Shown here piece by piece: positions 27,637 through 36,891 of a stretch of DNA of 64,000 bases. The DNA comes from Pseudomonas svalbardensis (lineage in GTDB: Bacteria > Pseudomonadota > Gammaproteobacteria > Pseudomonadales > Pseudomonadaceae), in NCBI RefSeq assembly GCF_030053115.1, contig NZ_CP125619.1, positions 5,320,001-5,384,000 of the forward strand. The letters run 5' to 3'. The notes under the pieces are model-generated. The model was not told the origin of the DNA. It searched no databases and worked only from the letters and a program-made list of their open reading frames with translations. A program made the translations under genes and the position numbers. Positions within the stretch are counted from its first letter, which is position 1. Every line of letters begins with the position of its first letter.

Positions 27637-28122
27637 ATGGAACGCATCTACATCGGCATGGGCAGCAATCTGGCTGACCCCGCCGAACAATTGCGCAGCG
27701 CCGTCGAGGCGCTGGCGCAGTTGCCGCAGACCGAACTGATCGGGGTTTCCGCGTTTTATCAGAGCGACTCGCTGCTGCCCGGCCAACCGCGTTACACCAA
27801 CGCCGTTGCCGCCCTCGACAGCACACTCCCGCCGCTGGAGCTGCTTGATGCGCTGCAAGCCATCGAAAACGAACAGGGCCGCGAGCGTATTGAACGCTGG
27901 GGACCACGCACACTTGATCTCGACATCGTGCTGTTCGGTAATCGACTGATCGACGAACCTCGCCTCAAGGTGCCTCACTACCATATGCAAGAACGAGCTT
28001 TCGTTCTCTATCCTCTGGCCGAACTGGCGCCTGCGGATTTGCGTCTGGCTGATGGTCGCTGCCTCAGCGAATTGCTCGCAGCCTGCCCGTTCGTCGGGTT
28101 GGAGCGCCTCTCCCACAATTGA
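27637..28122 (+). CDS. folK: 2-amino-4-hydroxy-6-hydroxymethyldihydropteridine pyrophosphokinase
   Basis: HPPK transfers pyrophosphate from ATP to 6-hydroxymethyl-dihydropterin in folate synthesis. The 161 residues include the N-terminal YIGMGSNL, the SAFYQSDS region and the signature RWGPRTLDLDIVLF with the Mg-binding DxD, followed by VPHYHMQERAFVLYPL. It is nearly fused to pcnB (3 bp), a common proteobacterial pairing, and panB lies 280 bp downstream. Confidence 0.96.
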   Translation: MERIYIGMGSNLADPAEQLRSAVEALAQLPQTELIGVSAFYQSDSLLPGQPRYTNAVAALDSTLPPLELLDALQAIENEQGRERIERWGPRTLDLDIVLFGNRLIDEPRLKVPHYHMQERAFVLYPLAELAPADLRLADGRCLSELLAACPFVGLERLSHN

Positions 28123-28229
28123 CAGTTGCTCCCACATTGGTTTTGTGTCGAACACAAGATCTACAGTTGCTGAATCGCATCAGTTACCCCGGTAACACCC
28201 CACGCGTAACAATGCGGTAACACACGCAA

Positions 28230-28258
28230 TTGACTTCCCGAGTTCTCCTCACGACTAT
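28230..28258 (+). promoter_or_regulatory. Candidate promoter of panBC
   Basis: TTGACT, 17 nt, GACTAT would start transcription near 28265, giving a leader of ~138 nt before panB. Immediately upstream are GTTACCCCGGTAAC (28183-28196) and further GTAACA copies at 28206 and 28217. Confidence 0.4.
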
Positions 28259-28402
28259 AGGCGTCCCGCTGCCGCCAACACGGCGCTGAAGGGCGCAATC
28301 CAGGCCTTAAAAGCACGACAACAGACCGTGCGCCTGTATTTAACGAAGAATCACGCGCGTTACTCGCAGTAGTTTCCACAGCGCCTGAATGAGGAACTTT
28401 TC

Positions 28403-29203
28403 ATGCCAGCCATCACCCTGACCACTCTGCAAGGTCTCAAGCAAAAAGGTGAAAAAATCACCATGCTGACCTGCTATGACGCGACCTTCGCCCACGCCTG
28501 CAATGAAGCGGGCGTCGAAGTGTTGCTGGTGGGCGACTCCCTTGGCATGGTGTTGCAAGGTCACGACAGCACCCTGCCGGTCACCACCGCTGAAATGGCT
28601 TACCACGTGGCGTCCGTCAAACGCGGTAACACCGATGCGTTGATCCTCGCCGACCTGCCCTTCATGGCCTACGCCACCACCGAACAAGCCATGAGCAACA
28701 GTGCCCTGTTGATGCAAGCGGGTGCGCACATGGTCAAGGTTGAAGGTGCGCTGTGGCTGGGGGACTCGATCCGTCTGCTGGCCGAACGCGGTATCCCGGT
28801 ATGCGCGCACATGGGGCTGACACCGCAATCGGTGAATATCCTCGGCGGTTACAAAGTCCAGGGTCGCAACGAAAACCAGGCGCGGCAGATGCGTGCCGAT
28901 GCGATCGCCCTGGAACAAGCTGGCGCGTCGATGTTGCTGCTCGAATGCGTACCGAGTGAGCTCGCCGAAGAAATCACCCAAGCGGTGAAAATTCCGGTGA
29001 TCGGCATTGGCGCCGGCAGTGCCACCGACGGCCAGGTGCTGGTTCTGCACGACATGCTCGGCCTGTCGATCACTGGCCGTGTGCCGAAGTTCGTGAAGAA
29101 CTTCATGGCCGGGCAACAAAACATTCAAGCGGCGCTTGGTGCGTACGTCACTGAAGTCAAAGCGGCGACTTTCCCTGGTATCGAACACGGATTCTCTGCA
29201 TGA
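28403..29203 (+). CDS. panB: 3-methyl-2-oxobutanoate hydroxymethyltransferase
   Basis: PanB makes ketopantoate from the valine precursor 2-oxoisovalerate using methylene-THF, the first step of pantothenate synthesis. The 266-residue TIM barrel shows [40 protein letters not shown] with the Mg-binding Asp residues, and [13 protein letters not shown] further on. GAGGAA precedes the ATG. The panC ATG overlaps its stop codon by 4 nt. The neighbouring folK contributes to the folate cofactor it uses. Confidence 0.97.
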   Translation: MPAITLTTLQGLKQKGEKITMLTCYDATFAHACNEAGVEVLLVGDSLGMVLQGHDSTLPVTTAEMAYHVASVKRGNTDALILADLPFMAYATTEQAMSNSALLMQAGAHMVKVEGALWLGDSIRLLAERGIPVCAHMGLTPQSVNILGGYKVQGRNENQARQMRADAIALEQAGASMLLLECVPSELAEEITQAVKIPVIGIGAGSATDGQVLVLHDMLGLSITGRVPKFVKNFMAGQQNIQAALGAYVTEVKAATFPGIEHGFSA

Positions 29204-30060
29204 ACACCGTAAAAACCGTACGCGAATTGCGGGCCGCCGTGGCCCGTGCCCGTGGCGAAGGCAAGCGAATCGGCTTCGTGCCGACCATGGGCAACCTGCA
29301 CAGTGGTCATGTTGCACTGGTGACCAAAGCCACCCAACGGGTGGATTTCGTGGTCGCGAGCATTTTCGTCAACCCGCTGCAGTTCGGCGCCGGCGAAGAC
29401 CTCGACAAGTACCCGCGCACCCTCGCGGCCGATCAGGAGAAACTGCTCCAGGCCGGTTGCCACTTGCTGTTCGCGCCAACCGTTGAAGAAATGTATCCCG
29501 ACGGCATGGTCGGCCAGACCCGCGTCAGCGTTCCGCAACTCTCCGAAGGCCTCTGCGGCGCCAGCCGTCCCGGGCATTTCGAAGGTGTGGCGACGGTAGT
29601 CACCAAGCTGTTCAACATGGTCCAGCCGGACCTGGCGATCTTCGGCCAGAAAGACTTCCAGCAACTGGCAGTGATCCGCGCCCTGGTGCATGACCTGAAC
29701 ATGCCGATCCAGATCATCGGCGAACCGACCGTACGTGCAGCCGATGGCCTGGCGCTGTCGTCGCGCAATGGTTTCCTCAGCGAAGAACAGCGGGCCGTTG
29801 CGCCGGTTGTGTATCGCGGTTTGAACCAGATTGCCGACGCGATCAAACAGGGTGAACGGGATTTCCCGGCGTTGATCGGTGCGCAGATCAAGCAGCTTGA
29901 AGCGGCGGGCTTGCGTCCTGACTATCTGGAGATTCGTCATGCGCTGACCTTGCGCCCGGCAACTGCGCAAGATCAGGATCTGGTGATTCTGGTGGCAGCG
30001 TTCCTGGGCACTACGCGGTTGATCGATAACCTGCATCTGAACCTCGACGCTACTGCCTGA
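29200..30060 (+). CDS. panC: Pantothenate synthetase
   Basis: PanC joins pantoate and beta-alanine via a pantoyl-adenylate. The HIGH-like motif appears as [15 protein letters not shown] near residue 28. Later motifs are [22 protein letters not shown] and the KMSKS-equivalent [11 protein letters not shown]. At 286 residues it is complete. Its ATG overlaps panB (ATGA). panD, which supplies beta-alanine, lies beyond a REP pair. Confidence 0.97.
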   Translation: MNTVKTVRELRAAVARARGEGKRIGFVPTMGNLHSGHVALVTKATQRVDFVVASIFVNPLQFGAGEDLDKYPRTLAADQEKLLQAGCHLLFAPTVEEMYPDGMVGQTRVSVPQLSEGLCGASRPGHFEGVATVVTKLFNMVQPDLAIFGQKDFQQLAVIRALVHDLNMPIQIIGEPTVRAADGLALSSRNGFLSEEQRAVAPVVYRGLNQIADAIKQGERDFPALIGAQIKQLEAAGLRPDYLEIRHALTLRPATAQDQDLVILVAAFLGTTRLIDNLHLNLDATA

Positions 30061-30072
30061 ACACCACAATCC

Positions 30073-30170
30073 CCCTGTAAGAGCCGAGCTTGCTCGCGAA
30101 AGCGGTGTGTCATTCAGCATTGATGTCGACTGATCCACCGCTTTCGCGAGCAAGCTCCGCTCCTACAGGG
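30073..30170. repeat. REP pair between panC and panD
   Basis: Inverted arms CCCTGTAAGAGCCGAGCTTG... (30073-30100) and its imperfect reverse complement ending CTCCTACAGGG (to 30170) flank a short spacer. It is the same family as the dksA-gluQRS repeat, with GTAGGAGC in place of GTGGGAGC. Confidence 0.88.
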
Positions 30171-30256
30171 TCCTGCGCTGCCTCGCCCCCTTGTTGCCGC
30201 CCTTTAAGCCTTTGGGCACAATGCCCGCCGTTCGATTCCGACCTGGGGAAACACTC

Positions 30257-30637
30257 ATGCACGCCATCATGCTCAAGGCCAAGCTGCATCGCGCCGAAGT
30301 CACCCACGCTGTACTCGATTACGAAGGTTCTTGCGCCATCGACGGCGAATGGCTGGACCTGTCCGGCATCCGTGAGTACGAACAGATCCAGATCTACAAC
30401 GTCGACAATGGTGAACGCTTCACCACCTACGCGATTCGTGGCGAAGAAGGCTCGCGCATGATCTCGGTCAACGGTGCCGCCGCACACAAGGCCAAGGTCG
30501 GTGATCGCGTGATCATCTGCGCATACGCCCACTACAGCGAAGCCGAGTTGCTCAACTTCAAGCCACGCATGCTCTACATGGCGCCGGGTAATGAACTGAG
30601 CCATACCAGCAATGCCATTCCGGTTCAGGTCGCCTGA
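30257..30637 (+). CDS. panD: Aspartate 1-decarboxylase (pyruvoyl enzyme)
   Basis: PanD makes beta-alanine from aspartate for pantothenate. The 126-residue proenzyme self-cleaves between Gly24 and Ser25 (YEGSCAID) to create the pyruvoyl cofactor; both residues are present, as are Lys9 and the conserved Tyr22. The ATG at 30257 has GGGGA 8 nt upstream and gives the standard N-terminus [17 protein letters not shown]. The frame is open for 22 further codons upstream, which overlap the promoter region. Confidence 0.96.
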   Translation: MHAIMLKAKLHRAEVTHAVLDYEGSCAIDGEWLDLSGIREYEQIQIYNVDNGERFTTYAIRGEEGSRMISVNGAAAHKAKVGDRVIICAYAHYSEAELLNFKPRMLYMAPGNELSHTSNAIPVQVA

Positions 30638-30866
30638 TCCCGTCTTAGCCCCTCCCCCTTCCGTTTGTCGGACCGTTCCCTGCTTGATGTATAAAAAAGT
30701 ACCGGGAACGGGTCAGACAAAGTCAAGACAGATCGCAGCGCGAGGTTTACTGTATTCGCCCTGTGTCATGAAATCGTGTCGACGCAGTTGACCGGACGCC
30801 CACCCACAGCGCTCCGGTATTTTTAGTGTTCAAAAGGCCGTTCAAGTAAAAAGGAAACCCGCAGCG

Positions 30867-32531
30867 ATGGCGTATTACCGCACCCCTCAAGACGTTACCG
30901 CTCTGCCCGCCTGGCAAGCGTTGAATGACCACCGCCAAGCCATGCAAGATTTCAGCATGCGCGAAGCCTTTAATGCCGATCCGCAGCGCTTTACCCAATT
31001 CACCCTCAGCAGCTGCGGCCTGTTTCTCGACTACTCGAAGAACCTGATCAACGCTCAGACCCGCGATCTGCTGGTGGGCCTGGCCAACGAAGTCGACCTT
31101 CAGGGCGCGATCAAAGCGCTGTTCGAAGGCGAAATCGTCAACTCCTCCGAAGGTCGTCCGGCCTTGCACACCGCCCTGCGCCGTCCGGTCGGCGACAAGC
31201 TGTCGGTCAACGGCGTCAACGTGATGCCGGAAGTGCACAAGGTCCTGAACCAGATCACCGACCTCGTGGGCCGTATCCACGACGGTTTGTGGCGCGGCTA
31301 CTCCGAGAAGCCGATCACTGACGTGGTGAACATCGGCATCGGTGGCTCGTTCCTCGGCCCGGAGCTGGTCTCCGAAGCGCTGCTGTCCTACGCCCAGAAA
31401 GGCGTGCGCTGCCATTACCTGGCGAACATCGACGGCAGTGAATTCCACGAACTGACCATGAAGCTGCGTGCCGAAACCACGCTGTTCATCGTTTCGTCGA
31501 AATCCTTCAACACCCTCGAAACCCTGAAAAATGCTCAGGCCGCACGTGCCTGGTACCTGGCTCAGGGTGGTTCGGAAGCCGAGCTGTATCGTCACTTCAT
31601 CGCCGTCTCCAGCAACAATGCAGCGGCTGTGGCCTTCGGGATCCGCGAAGAAAACATCTTCCCGATGTGGGACTGGGTCGGCGGTCGTTACTCGCTGTGG
31701 TCGGCCATCGGTTTGCCGATTGCCCTGGCCATCGGCATGTCGAACTTCAAGGAACTGCTGTCCGGTGCCTACACCATGGACCAGCATTTCCAGAGCGCAC
31801 CGTTCGACCAGAACATGCCGGTGCTGCTGGCGTTGCTCGGCGTCTGGTACGGCAACTTCTGGGGTGCACAGAGCCACGCGATCCTGCCGTACGACCACTA
31901 CCTGCGTAACATCACCAAGCATTTGCAACAGCTGGACATGGAATCCAACGGCAAGAGCGTGCGTCAGGACGGCACTCCAGTGTCCACCGACACGGGCCCG
32001 GTGATCTGGGGTGGCGTGGGCTGCAACGGTCAGCATGCGTATCACCAGTTGCTGCACCAGGGCACCCAACTGATCCCGGCAGACTTCATCGTGCCAATCG
32101 TCAGCTTCAACCCGGTGTCCGACCACCACCAGTGGCTGTACGCCAACTGCCTGTCGCAAAGCCAGGCGCTGATGCTGGGCAAGACCCTTGCCGAGGCCGA
32201 AGCCGAGTTGCGCGACAAAGGCATGAGCGAAGAAGAGGTGCAAAAACTCGCGCCTCACAAGGTGATCCCGGGCAACCGTCCGAGCAATACGTTGGTGGTC
32301 GAACGCATCAGCCCGCGTCGCCTCGGCGCATTGGTGGCGATGTACGAACACAAAGTCTTCGTGCAAAGCGTGATCTGGGGCATCAACGCCTTCGACCAAT
32401 GGGGCGTGGAGCTGGGTAAAGAACTGGGCAAAGGCGTCTACAACCGCCTGGTCGGCAGCGAAGAAACCCCGGCTGACGATGCCTCGACCCAAGGCCTGAT
32501 CAACTACTTCCGCGGTCGTCACCGCGGCTAA
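30867..32531 (+). CDS. pgi: Glucose-6-phosphate isomerase
   Basis: Pgi interconverts glucose-6-phosphate and fructose-6-phosphate; in Pseudomonas it mainly serves gluconeogenesis and exopolysaccharide precursors. The 554-residue protein has both signatures: [18 protein letters not shown], and [17 protein letters not shown] with the catalytic His/Glu region. The catalytic Lys is in the C-terminal [23 protein letters not shown] is upstream of the ATG. Nothing is unusual in the sequence. Confidence 0.97.
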   Translation: MAYYRTPQDVTALPAWQALNDHRQAMQDFSMREAFNADPQRFTQFTLSSCGLFLDYSKNLINAQTRDLLVGLANEVDLQGAIKALFEGEIVNSSEGRPALHTALRRPVGDKLSVNGVNVMPEVHKVLNQITDLVGRIHDGLWRGYSEKPITDVVNIGIGGSFLGPELVSEALLSYAQKGVRCHYLANIDGSEFHELTMKLRAETTLFIVSSKSFNTLETLKNAQAARAWYLAQGGSEAELYRHFIAVSSNNAAAVAFGIREENIFPMWDWVGGRYSLWSAIGLPIALAIGMSNFKELLSGAYTMDQHFQSAPFDQNMPVLLALLGVWYGNFWGAQSHAILPYDHYLRNITKHLQQLDMESNGKSVRQDGTPVSTDTGPVIWGGVGCNGQHAYHQLLHQGTQLIPADFIVPIVSFNPVSDHHQWLYANCLSQSQALMLGKTLAEAEAELRDKGMSEEEVQKLAPHKVIPGNRPSNTLVVERISPRRLGALVAMYEHKVFVQSVIWGINAFDQWGVELGKELGKGVYNRLVGSEETPADDASTQGLINYFRGRHRG

Positions 32532-32537
32532 CGCCAT

Positions 32538-32648
32538 CCCTGTAGGAGCGAACGGTGCGGCGATCCGACTTGCTCGCGAAGAACGATAACTCGGTGTACC
32601 TGATACACCGAGCCGCCTTCTTCGCGAGCAAGCTTCGCTCCTACAGGG
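32538..32648. repeat. REP pair, longer variant, after pgi
   Basis: The outer arms CCCTGTAGGAGCGA... and ...TTCGCTCCTACAGGG plus GCTTGCTCGCGAAGAA/TTCTTCGCGAGCAAGC form the pair. The left arm carries an extra ~17-nt block (ACGGTGCGGCGATCCGA) that the right arm lacks. The centre contains TCGGTGTA-CCTGA-TACACCGA, a third hairpin. Confidence 0.88.
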
Positions 32649-32711
32649 TTGTGTTTGTTTTCGGGTATTGAACCCGCCTCCCACTCGGCGCATCTTTATT
32701 ACTTGTCGCAA

Positions 32712-32722
32712 AACAAGAATAA
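32712..32722 (+). promoter_or_regulatory. A-rich Crc/Hfq (CA) motif at the acs ribosome-binding region
   Basis: AACAAGAATAA runs straight into AAGGAA, the acs Shine-Dalgarno sequence, 10-20 nt before the ATG. It fits the AAnAAnAA pattern bound by Hfq-Crc to block translation. Confidence 0.65.
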
Positions 32723-32731
32723 GGAACCGTC

Positions 32732-34669
<1,938 letters not shown>

Positions 34670-34689
34670 GTTCATGCTTTAAACTTCCC

Positions 34690-34718
34690 GGCGCGGCCCA
34701 TCACGGCCGCGCCTTTTT
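34690..34718 (+). terminator. Intrinsic terminator after acs
   Basis: GGCGCGGCC-CATCAC-GGCCGCGCC followed by T5, 20 nt past the acs stop codon and 18 nt before the next gene. Confidence 0.93.
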
Positions 34719-34735
34719 GTCGCCACTGAGTCGCC

Positions 34736-35608
34736 ATGGAATTCATTCGAACCCGCATCGAAACCCAGATCATGAGCCTGACCGGTCTGTCTCTGGGCAA
34801 GCTCGACCTGGAAAACCCCAAGGGCGATCCCGGCCTGTTCGGCCCCGATTCGGTGAGTTGGCAAGTGCATGGCGACTTCAGCAGCATGCTGATCGGCGGC
34901 ATCAGCGCCCTGATGCTGCAAGCTCTGCATCCACTGGCCCTGGCCGGGGTCTGGGACCATTCGAATTTTCGCGAGGACATGATCGGCCGACTGCGTCGCA
35001 CCGGGCAGTTCATTGCCGGCACCACCTTCGGTTCGCGAAAGGACGCCGACTGGCTGATCGAGACAGTCCGCACCATCCACCTGCAAGTGACCGGCACGGC
35101 ACCAGATGGCCGGCCTTACGCCGCCAGCGATCCCGATCTGTTGACCTGGGTGCACGTGGCCGAGGTCAGCAACTTCCTCGCGGCCCATTTGCGTTACCGC
35201 AATCCGAACCTGTCCCTGGCCGACCAGGACCGTTACTACGCGGAAATCGCGTTGGTCGCCGAGCGGCTCGGCGCCTGTAACGTGCCGCGTTCGCGGCAGG
35301 AAATTGCTGATTACCTTGAACGAGTTCGCCCACAACTGTTGTGCGACGAGCGCAGTCGCGAAGTGTTACGGCTGTTGTTGAACGCCCCGTCCCCCAGCCG
35401 TTTGGCCAGACCTTTCGGCGGTTTGATGATGAAGGCCGGGGTCGACCTGCTGCCGGACTGGGCCAGTGACATGCTTGGTGTCAGCCAGAGCCCGCTGCAA
35501 CGCAAGCTGATCCGCGCCAGCGTCAATCGCAGCGTGCCGATGATGCGCTGGGCGGTGCGTAACGGCTCGGTGCACCGGGCCAAACGACGAATGGGTTTGC
35601 TGACCTGA
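34736..35608 (+). CDS. MpaB-type oxygenase (DUF2236 family)
   Basis: The 290-residue helical protein is of the ER-bound oxygenase MpaB/MpaB'/rubber oxygenase catalytic domain family (DUF2236). Conserved features are LQALHPLALAGVWDHS with its His, TTFGSRKDADWLI, and LLTWVHVAEVSNFL with a second His; these are likely iron or haem ligands by analogy with the latex oxidase Lcp family. There is no signal peptide. It begins 18 bp after the acs terminator with no strong Shine-Dalgarno sequence. The substrate is unknown. Confidence 0.82.
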   Translation: MEFIRTRIETQIMSLTGLSLGKLDLENPKGDPGLFGPDSVSWQVHGDFSSMLIGGISALMLQALHPLALAGVWDHSNFREDMIGRLRRTGQFIAGTTFGSRKDADWLIETVRTIHLQVTGTAPDGRPYAASDPDLLTWVHVAEVSNFLAAHLRYRNPNLSLADQDRYYAEIALVAERLGACNVPRSRQEIADYLERVRPQLLCDERSREVLRLLLNAPSPSRLARPFGGLMMKAGVDLLPDWASDMLGVSQSPLQRKLIRASVNRSVPMMRWAVRNGSVHRAKRRMGLLT

Positions 35609-35625
35609 AAACCGCTTAAAAGCTT

Positions 35626-35710
35626 CGCGAGCAGGCTCGCTCCCACAGGGGATTTTCGGTGCACATTTTGAGTTCGACACAAATCTAGTGTGGGAGCGAG
35701 CCTGCTCGCG
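35626..35710. repeat. REP pair after the MpaB-type gene
   Basis: CGCGAGCAGGCTCGCTCCCACA (35626 on) and its inverted copy ending at 35710 are arranged opposite to the dksA pair, tail to tail, with a ~40-nt spacer. Confidence 0.92.
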
Positions 35711-35781
35711 ATGGCAGCACCGCGGTCCCGTGCCAAGCTGTTAAACTCCCGCGCCAAATTCCCTCCTGCAAGGCGCCCAGC

Positions 35782-36798
35782 ATGTCTTCCTTGAATCAGG
35801 CGCTGCGCGCCGCCCTCGATCGTCGTCAGGACCTGCTGGCCGAACTGCATCAGCAAGGCACCGATTGCTATCGCCTGTTCCATGGCAGCCAGGAAGGCGC
35901 CGGCGGCCTGACGATCGACCGCTACGGCCCGCAATTGCTGGTGCAAAGCTTTCACCAGTCGCTGGAACGCGATGCGCTGCTGCAACTGCACGACACCATC
36001 AATCAGCACCTGGGCCTCGAAACGCTGCTGGTCTACAACGATCGCTCCCGTGGTAATTCGCGTATCGACCGTGAAGACACCGTCTACCGCGCCGACGAGG
36101 CCGCCCTGCAAGACTTGATCGGTCACGAATGGGGCTTGAATTACCGGGTTCGCGGCCGCCACGCCGGCCAGGATCCGCTGCTGTTCCTCGACCTGCGCAA
36201 CACGCGCGGCTGGGTCAAGCAGCACAGCAAAAACAAAAGCGTGCTGAACCTGTTCGCCTACACCTGTGGCGTCGGCCTGAGTGCTGCGGCCGGTGGCGCG
36301 AGCGAAGTCTGCAACCTCGACTTCGCTGAGGGCAACCTGGCTGTCGGCCGTGAGAACGGCCTGCTCAATCCGCAGTTGCCGACCATGGACTTCATCCAGT
36401 CCGACTATTTCCCGGCGATCCGCCAGTTGGCCGGCCTGCCGATCAGCCAGCGCCGCGGGCAGAAACTGCCGAGCTATCAACGTCTGGAACAGCGTCAGTA
36501 CGACCTGGTGCTGTTGGATCCGCCAGCCTGGGCCAAGAGTGCTTTCGGCACCGTCGACCTGCTGCGCGACTATCAAAGCCTGCTGAAGCCGGCACTGCTG
36601 ACCACCGCCGACAATGGCGTGCTGATCTGCTGCAACAACCTGGCAAAAGTCAGCATGGACGACTGGCGCGAGCAAGTTTTGCGTTGTGCAGAGAAAGCCG
36701 GCCGGCCGGTGCGCGAGTGGACAGTGATGAAACCGGGCGGCGATTTTCCGTCAATGGATGAGCAGCCGCCGCTGAAAACCCTGATTCTGCAGCTCTGA
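35782..36798 (+). CDS. SAM-dependent rRNA methyltransferase-like protein (RlmI/RlmK-related)
   Basis: The 338-residue class I SAM methyltransferase has motif I VLNLFAYTCGVGLSA near residue 152 and the catalytic-type motif DLVLLDPPAWAKSAF near residue 243, as in RlmI/RlmKL-type RNA methyltransferases. The N-terminal ~120 residues correspond to the central domain of RlmI (YRLFHGSQEGAGGLTIDRYG), but the PUA domain is missing. This is a different subfamily from RlmI itself, so the RNA target is uncertain. Confidence 0.82.
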   Translation: MSSLNQALRAALDRRQDLLAELHQQGTDCYRLFHGSQEGAGGLTIDRYGPQLLVQSFHQSLERDALLQLHDTINQHLGLETLLVYNDRSRGNSRIDREDTVYRADEAALQDLIGHEWGLNYRVRGRHAGQDPLLFLDLRNTRGWVKQHSKNKSVLNLFAYTCGVGLSAAAGGASEVCNLDFAEGNLAVGRENGLLNPQLPTMDFIQSDYFPAIRQLAGLPISQRRGQKLPSYQRLEQRQYDLVLLDPPAWAKSAFGTVDLLRDYQSLLKPALLTTADNGVLICCNNLAKVSMDDWREQVLRCAEKAGRPVREWTVMKPGGDFPSMDEQPPLKTLILQL

Positions 36799-36891
36799 GA
36801 TTCGTCCGGAAAATCAGATAAATCCTATAAAGCATGATCACTTCGGAACCGGAAACGCGTGCCATACTCCAACGCACTCCGATTCAGACAG

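Noticed and set aside
30747..32711. A 654-codon open frame antisense to pgi
   Set aside because: pgi is complete on the other strand; the antisense frame also crosses the REP pair and both flanking regulatory regions.
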